The position numbers were made by a program, and so were the translations under genes. From JANMZO01 sp963763135 (GTDB lineage: Bacteria > Actinomycetota > Acidimicrobiia > Acidimicrobiales > JANYDT01): a DNA stretch of 64,000 nt. The DNA is taken from positions 558,001-622,000 of the forward strand of contig CAVXNJ010000012.1 in the NCBI GenBank assembly GCA_963763135.1, read 5' to 3'. This document shows positions 59,693-64,000 of the stretch, piece after piece; positions within the stretch are counted from its first letter, which is position 1; every line of letters begins with the position of its first letter. Under the pieces are notes generated by a model. It did no database searches. It had not been told where the DNA came from and was given only the letters and a program-made list of their open reading frames with translations.

Positions 59693-60454
59693 TTACAACG
59701 GTTGAATCGCTGACCGAATCGAACTGGGCAGCACGCCCAACACCGAACTGAGTTGTGCACTCCCGGGGCGCTCACCCAGTTCCGAATAGAACTTGTACGG
59801 CGGAGCGGCGAGCAGAGCGAACGTCTCGGCAAAGTCGCCGGCACCGACCTGCAGGTCCGTGCAGCCTGAGCAGGTCCACCAAGGCGTGGCGGCCGAAAGA
59901 CCTCGGGCACGTAGGTAGGCGGCTCGGGTGTCGTCGGTTCCGGCGGTCACGTCGGCCACGTGACCGAGTTCGTGTGCGATGTCGTGGGCCAGACCCTCGG
60001 TGGTGCGGTCCTTACGCACATAGATCTCGATCTTGCGTTCACGAACGTACGTGAGTCCCAAGAAGCCGGTTCGTTCCTTCTTGAAGATGATCGTCCATCC
60101 GGAGGCGACACTTCGCCAGTCGACGGTGAGCGAATCCAGGGCTTCGTTGACCCGTGCGACGTTTACACCGGAGTCCATGGTGACCGTCGCATCATCAGTG
60201 ATCTGCGTGGCCGGGCCGATGTTGACATTCGACTTTGCGGCGGGCTTCGGCTTCGACTTGACCGTCTTGAGAGGCAGTTCCGCCGGAACGATTTCGTGCT
60301 TTCGCGCAGACCGGAGTGTCGTAGAGGTCTCGCCGACCACTCCCGCCCCGAGTACCGCAGCTACAGCAACGACGCACCCAACGAACGTCGTGCACTGCTT
60401 GCGGCTCTTGGGCTGGGAGGTTACGACGCCCCGGTCCATGCGCTGAAAGAACAC
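59693..60454 (-). CDS. Membrane-anchored metalloprotease-like protein
   Basis: This is a 253-residue protein. One N-terminal membrane segment (FVGCVVAVAAVLGAGVVG) leads to a basic linker and a domain with the zinc signature LAHDIAHELGHVADV near residue 160 (HExxH within it) and a downstream DFAETFALL that may give the third ligand (gluzincin style). WWTCSGCTDL adds a CxxC. It probably works outside the cell. The GTG at 60454 is 6 nt after TACATT; an ATG at 60439 is the alternative. Confidence 0.75.
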   Translation of the reverse strand: MFFQRMDRGVVTSQPKSRKQCTTFVGCVVAVAAVLGAGVVGETSTTLRSARKHEIVPAELPLKTVKSKPKPAAKSNVNIGPATQITDDATVTMDSGVNVARVNEALDSLTVDWRSVASGWTIIFKKERTGFLGLTYVRERKIEIYVRKDRTTEGLAHDIAHELGHVADVTAGTDDTRAAYLRARGLSAATPWWTCSGCTDLQVGAGDFAETFALLAAPPYKFYSELGERPGSAQLSSVLGVLPSSIRSAIQPL

Positions 60455-60455
60455 T

Positions 60456-60479
60456 CACTGAATGTATCTTCACTCAGTG
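60456..60479. promoter_or_regulatory. Inverted repeat around the metalloprotease promoter
   Basis: CACTGA (60456-60461) and TCAGTG (60474-60479) flank the TACATT -10 box (60461-60466, minus strand). A related direct repeat CACTCA is also present. It may be an operator. Confidence 0.4.
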
Positions 60480-60618
60480 CGAGTTCGCCACTAATAGTAG
60501 TCAAATCTCCCGCCAATAAGCAATTCGAACCACACATCGCGGTCGAGTTAGATCGTGAGACTCAGGCCGTGCACGGGTGGTGACACCCGGCGTTTGGTTC
60601 GGCACCGAGTCGGTGCGG

Positions 60619-60624
60619 TAGTTT
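60619..60624 (+). promoter_or_regulatory. -10 box of the thiolase gene
   Basis: TAGTTT ends 6 nt before the ATG at 60631. Confidence 0.6.
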
Positions 60625-60630
60625 GCCCTC

Positions 60631-61800
60631 ATGACTGACGTTGTGATCGTTGAAGCTGTCCGTTCCCCATTGGGCCGTCGAGGCGGTGGCCTCTCGACGC
60701 TGCACCCCGCCGAACTGCTCGGTGCCGTGCAGCGAGCGGCAATCGAACGGGCCGGCATCGCGCCGGAAACCGTCGACCAGATCGTCGGTGGCAACGTCAC
60801 CCAAATCGGCGAGCAGGCGTTCAACATTGCCCGCACGGCATGGTTGTCCGCCGGGCTTCCCATGAGCGTGGCGGCGACGACGGTCGATAGCCAGTGCGGT
60901 TCATCGCAGCAGGCCACCTCCCTCGGAGCCGGCCTCATCGCTTCGGGCGCCTGTGACATCGTGCTCGCCTGCGGAGTCGAGTCCATGAGCCGCATCGGAC
61001 TCGGCGCGAACGTGAAGTCCGGTCCGGGCCGTCCGCTCCCGAAGCCGTACTTCGAGCTCTATGAGGCCACGTCGCAGTTCGAGGGAGCCGAGCGCATCGC
61101 CCGGAAGTGGGGCATCAGCCGTCAAGACACCGACGCGTTCGGGTTGGAAAGCCAGGTTCGCGCCGCCCGGGCTCGGGCCGAAGGTCGATTCGAGCGGGAG
61201 ATTGTCCCAATCACGGCGCCGGTACTCGACGCTGAAGGCAAGCCAACCGGCGAGACCTACGTGGTGAGCGCCGACGAAGGCATTCGCGAAACGTCGCTCG
61301 AGAAGCTTGGTGCGCTGAAGCCGGTTCTTGAAGGCGGCATCCACACCGCCGGAACGTCTTCGCAGATCTCCGATGGAGCGTCGGCCATCCTGCTCATGAG
61401 CGCTCACCGGGCCGAAGCTCTCGGCCTGAAAGCCCGTGCCCGCATCGTGAGCCACTGCCTCGTCGGCGTTGATCCGGTGCTCATGTTGACCGGCCCGATC
61501 GACGCAACCCGACGCATCTTCGATCGCACCGGCATGAACATGGACGACATCGACACCGTTGAGATCAACGAGGCGTTTGCGTCCGTCGCCTTGGCCTGGG
61601 AGAAAGAACTCAAGGCCGACATGTCAAAGGTCAACCCGAATGGTGGGGCCATCGCCCTCGGTCACCCCGTCGGTGCCACCGGCGCCCGCCTGATCACTTC
61701 GGCGCTCCATGAACTCGAACGCTCCGACAAGACCACCGCGCTGATCACCATGTGCTGCGGCGGAGGTCTCGGTACCGGAACCGTCATCCAGCGCATGTAG
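60631..61800 (+). CDS. Acetyl-CoA acetyltransferase / 3-ketoacyl-CoA thiolase
   Basis: This is a 389-residue thiolase. The acyl-carrying cysteine is Cys89 in TTVDSQCGSSQQA. The catalytic His is near 345 in ALGHPVGATGAR, and the second cysteine is in MCCGGGLGTG near 375. NEAFASVAL is present as usual. TVDSQCGSSQQA resembles actinobacterial thiolases of the fatty acid or sterol side-chain type; the substrate cannot be fixed. It stands alone with its own leaderless promoter. Confidence 0.93.
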   Translation: MTDVVIVEAVRSPLGRRGGGLSTLHPAELLGAVQRAAIERAGIAPETVDQIVGGNVTQIGEQAFNIARTAWLSAGLPMSVAATTVDSQCGSSQQATSLGAGLIASGACDIVLACGVESMSRIGLGANVKSGPGRPLPKPYFELYEATSQFEGAERIARKWGISRQDTDAFGLESQVRAARARAEGRFEREIVPITAPVLDAEGKPTGETYVVSADEGIRETSLEKLGALKPVLEGGIHTAGTSSQISDGASAILLMSAHRAEALGLKARARIVSHCLVGVDPVLMLTGPIDATRRIFDRTGMNMDDIDTVEINEAFASVALAWEKELKADMSKVNPNGGAIALGHPVGATGARLITSALHELERSDKTTALITMCCGGGLGTGTVIQRM

Positions 61801-61882
61801 GTGCCGGGCCGCAAGGACCCGACCCCCGCCGCAACATTTTGCAGATGATCGGCGACCAAACGCGCGGGTAGCGCCCCGAACC

Positions 61883-61904
61883 GTCATACCCCACCTGGCA
61901 TGCT
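61883..61904 (+). promoter_or_regulatory. GTCATACCCC box plus -10 of the thermonuclease gene
   Basis: GTCATACCCC (61883-61892) begins 28 nt before the GTG, and CATGCT (61899-61904) is 6 nt before it. Confidence 0.6.
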
Positions 61905-61910
61905 CGACAC

Positions 61911-62645
61911 GTGCCACGAGTTCGAGTTGTCAAACCGTTGAAGGATCGCCCCCGGGCGATCCTTCGTGCGTCTGCGGCCACGTTTGGTCCAGCCCTCGGT
62001 CTGATCCTCGTTTTGGGGCTCGCGCTCCCGGGTTGCACCAGCGCATCGGTTCCGACGTTCGACACGACGGCGGAGACTGTGGCACCGTCGTCGACCCTGG
62101 CGCCCCTTTCGCCCGACGCCATCGCGGAGCCCACCCGAAGGGGCGCGCTGGCGGCAAACGCGACGGTCGTGCATCTTGTCGACGGCGACACGCTCGATGT
62201 CACCTGGATGACCTCCGGCAAGCGCGAGCGGATCCGACTGATCGGCATCGACACGCCGGAGTCCAAGCGAGCGAACACCCCCGTCGAGTGTTTCGCCAAG
62301 AAATCGGCCGCGGCCCTGGCCGCCCTGGTCCCGAAATCAACGACGATCCGGATTGAGCCCGACGTCGAACAACGCGACCGCTACGGGCGCTATCTGGGCT
62401 ACATCTTCCGGGCGCAAGACGGTTTGTTCGTCAACCTGGAGATGGCTCGCGTCGGTATGGCCGTGCCGCTCACGTTCCCTCCGAACGTTGCCTACGCTGA
62501 CCAATTCGTTGCGGCCGGCACGGCGGCCCAGGCGGCCGGGATCGGCTTGTGGTCGCAGTGCGAAGGTGCCCACGTCCCCGACACCACTACCCAGCCATCG
62601 AGCAGCACGCGGGTACTTGCAGTAACAGTGATTCGGTCGCCGTGA
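61911..62645 (+). CDS. Exported thermonuclease-like (SNase) lipoprotein
   Basis: This is a 244-residue predicted lipoprotein. Basic N-terminus, hydrophobic core and lipobox LPGC (Cys42), then a Ser/Thr/Pro linker. The nuclease domain (about 83-205) has VVHLVDGDTLDVTW, IRLIGIDTPESKR and DVEQRDRYGRYLGYIF, the calcium and catalytic motifs of staphylococcal nuclease. It would cut DNA or RNA outside the cell. A frame change near 62611 would replace the last 10 residues with a cysteine-rich tail ending at 62743, so the true C-terminus is uncertain. Confidence 0.87.
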   Translation: MPRVRVVKPLKDRPRAILRASAATFGPALGLILVLGLALPGCTSASVPTFDTTAETVAPSSTLAPLSPDAIAEPTRRGALAANATVVHLVDGDTLDVTWMTSGKRERIRLIGIDTPESKRANTPVECFAKKSAAALAALVPKSTTIRIEPDVEQRDRYGRYLGYIFRAQDGLFVNLEMARVGMAVPLTFPPNVAYADQFVAAGTAAQAAGIGLWSQCEGAHVPDTTTQPSSSTRVLAVTVIRSP

Positions 62646-62724
62646 ACATCCCGGCAACGTGCGGGGATCCGTTGAACGCCAAACCCGGTTGTTCGATGAG
62701 CGCACCGACGCAAAGCGCGTTCAT

Positions 62725-62750
62725 CGCCGTTAGCCGCCGTTAGCCGCCGT
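62725..62750. repeat. 10-bp tandem repeat after the thermonuclease gene
   Basis: CGCCGTTAGC occurs at 62725 and 62735, then a partial unit. Each unit carries TAG. The one at 62741-62743 ends the alternative thermonuclease reading. Confidence 0.85.
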
Positions 62751-62808
62751 TCCTTGCCGAACCGTCGGCGCCCTCATTCGCGGTTCACGACCGAAACCGT
62801 CGGCGCCG

Positions 62809-63990
62809 TCATCGGGTCGAGCGGGTGAAGAACTGCCAGGCCTCGAGCGCCGGTGTCTGATCGAGCCCGCCTTCGTAGGAGTGGTCGATGTCTTTCGTGA
62901 CGATCACGTCGACGGGCCTCACGCCCGAATTTCCCGGGGCAGCATCCGTCCAGGTCATCGCAAGTATCTTCGAATTCGGTTTCGGCGTCGCCGTTTGCGG
63001 CCGGCCCGGCAGCGACGATGCGGCATACGAGGCGCGGTAACGGGTCGGATCAAGACCGGCCTTGGTGACGATCGGAGTGATCAGGTTCACGCCGATCCCC
63101 GACATGAAGCCCGCCGGTTCGAAAGGAAGCGGGGGCACGAAGCCGTAGGAAGCCGACAACGTCGGATCAGCCGTTCCGATCCGGTATTCGATCGGGATGT
63201 GACGGGTCGGTGGATTGACGGTATCCGGGCCGCAACCGGCCACCACTGAAGCCGCGTCGACGGTGGTAGATCGTTCGAATGCGAGCGTCATGGCCATGCA
63301 CCCACCGGAGGAGAACCCGGTCACGAACAGTCCGGGGTCAGCGGGCACGACGCCGCTTGCCGACAGGTCCGCCACGATGGCATCAAAGAATCCGACGTCG
63401 TTGGGGGGCCACGCCCCGCTGTAACCGCGCGGCACCTCATCGAGGTCGAGAATCCGCGACGACTGGTACGAACTCCATCGGGTCAGCGCCCTCCCACCTC
63501 CCGTTCGACATTCGTGAACCCCCGGGGTGTCCGCCACGCCAGGGTTGAGGGCGCAGAGTTGCATCGCGGTCGGGTACACGAGGACCGCCTTCTCGCGCAC
63601 CCCGACAACCGGCCATCCCGCCTTCGGGCGCAGTGAAAACTCCCCGCCGTTTCCGCTGGTCCCGTGAAAGACAAACACCACGGGACGCACGGAGCCCGGG
63701 GCGACACCGGCGGGCACTTCCACGATGTACTGCCGTGCCGCTCCGTCGAACGTCATCGTTCGACAATTGACGCCGGTCGTGAGCCGGGTGGCGTTCGCGG
63801 CCACGTTCGTACAAACGGTATGGAAGTCGGGGTTGAGCGTGGGTTTGACCCGCGCCGCGCCGGCGGGCGAGACCGGTATGTTCAACGAGGCCAGGGTCAC
63901 ACCCCCGACGGCCAGCAACGCACCCACGGTGGCAGCGATCAGGCGGAAGGGGGATCGGTTCGGCACATTCACGAGACGCAACAACGACAC
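62809..63990 (-). CDS. Secreted PHB-depolymerase/feruloyl-esterase-like hydrolase
   Basis: This is a 393-residue alpha/beta hydrolase with an N-terminal signal region (FRLIAATVGALLAVGGVTLASL). PVVFVFHGTSGNGGEF gives the oxyanion region, LFVTGFSSGGCMAM the nucleophile elbow (Ser in GFSSGG), and IDHSYEGG near the C-terminus the likely His, as in LpqC/poly(3-hydroxyalkanoate) depolymerase-type esterases. Several cysteines probably form disulfides outside the cell. The GTG at 63990 is close to the window end, so an upstream start or promoter may be cut off. Confidence 0.82.
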   Translation of the reverse strand: MSLLRLVNVPNRSPFRLIAATVGALLAVGGVTLASLNIPVSPAGAARVKPTLNPDFHTVCTNVAANATRLTTGVNCRTMTFDGAARQYIVEVPAGVAPGSVRPVVFVFHGTSGNGGEFSLRPKAGWPVVGVREKAVLVYPTAMQLCALNPGVADTPGVHECRTGGGRALTRWSSYQSSRILDLDEVPRGYSGAWPPNDVGFFDAIVADLSASGVVPADPGLFVTGFSSGGCMAMTLAFERSTTVDAASVVAGCGPDTVNPPTRHIPIEYRIGTADPTLSASYGFVPPLPFEPAGFMSGIGVNLITPIVTKAGLDPTRYRASYAASSLPGRPQTATPKPNSKILAMTWTDAAPGNSGVRPVDVIVTKDIDHSYEGGLDQTPALEAWQFFTRSTR

Positions 63991-64000
63991 GACGGTTACA

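Overview
The window is GC-rich DNA with dense genes on both strands and very short gaps. The gene content points to a free-living Actinomycetota, most likely of the Acidimicrobiia (Ilumatobacter-like) type. The reasons are three F420/LLM-type oxidoreductases, many SDR, acyl-CoA and thiolase enzymes, a LigC-type ATP-dependent DNA ligase, SCO6745-, DUF899- and DUF72-type proteins, and -10 boxes placed directly in front of start codons, as in leaderless actinobacterial mRNAs. The placement is an inference from gene families; no rRNA or tRNA gene is present. I saw no insertion sequence, prophage, integrase or CRISPR array.

Layout. 0.1-6.9 kb: glutamate synthase genes (gltB, gltD) and a divergent DksA/TraR-type zinc-finger protein. 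7.0-10.7 kb: a rifampin ADP-ribosyltransferase (arr) facing a TetR regulator across a clear operator, a SagB-type oxidoreductase and an SDR. 10.8-18.5 kb: membrane and surface genes (polytopic proteins, a sulfotransferase, a GT2 glycosyltransferase, a geranylgeranyl-reductase-like flavoprotein, an acyl-CoA dehydrogenase). 18.7-27.5 kb: small proteins, an HxlR/DUF899 pair with a 12-bp inverted repeat, a hydroxyacyl-CoA dehydrogenase-like SDR, a gamma-carbonic-anhydrase-like protein, a UbiB-like kinase, LigC, and a PadR/membrane-protein pair. 27.6-42.6 kb: a GGDEF-EAL/lipoprotein pair, DUF72, DUF1361, MFS, alpha/beta hydrolases, LLM, thioredoxin-like, a large choice-of-anchor surface protein, a RecB-like nuclease with a PAP2 phosphatase, and a 53-residue protein. 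42.8-50.7 kb: an SDR/SCO6745/LLM operon, a pentapeptide-DinB protein, an IPNS-like oxygenase, and a transsulfuration operon (cystathionine beta-synthase, cystathionine gamma-synthase). 51-58 kb: a BMP-type nucleoside ABC importer followed by a 2-oxoglutarate oxygenase and an esterase. 58-64 kb: LLM, a 46-residue protein, a metalloprotease-like protein, a thiolase, a secreted thermonuclease and a secreted esterase.

Three signals run through the window. First, about 27 genes carry a TANNNT-like -10 box 5-8 nt before the start codon and no Shine-Dalgarno sequence; this fixes several starts. Second, many intergenic stretches, often including the stop codon itself, are short tandem repeats of 8-61 bp, and one repeat has a 128-bp unit. 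Third, at least five genes, including gltD, are split by single-base-scale frameshifts, which look more like sequence errors or very recent lesions than old pseudogenes. The most promising regulatory signals are a GTCATACCCC box at the same position before three leaderless genes, two of them nucleases, and the arr/tetR control region, where the operator covers the regulator's own -10 box.
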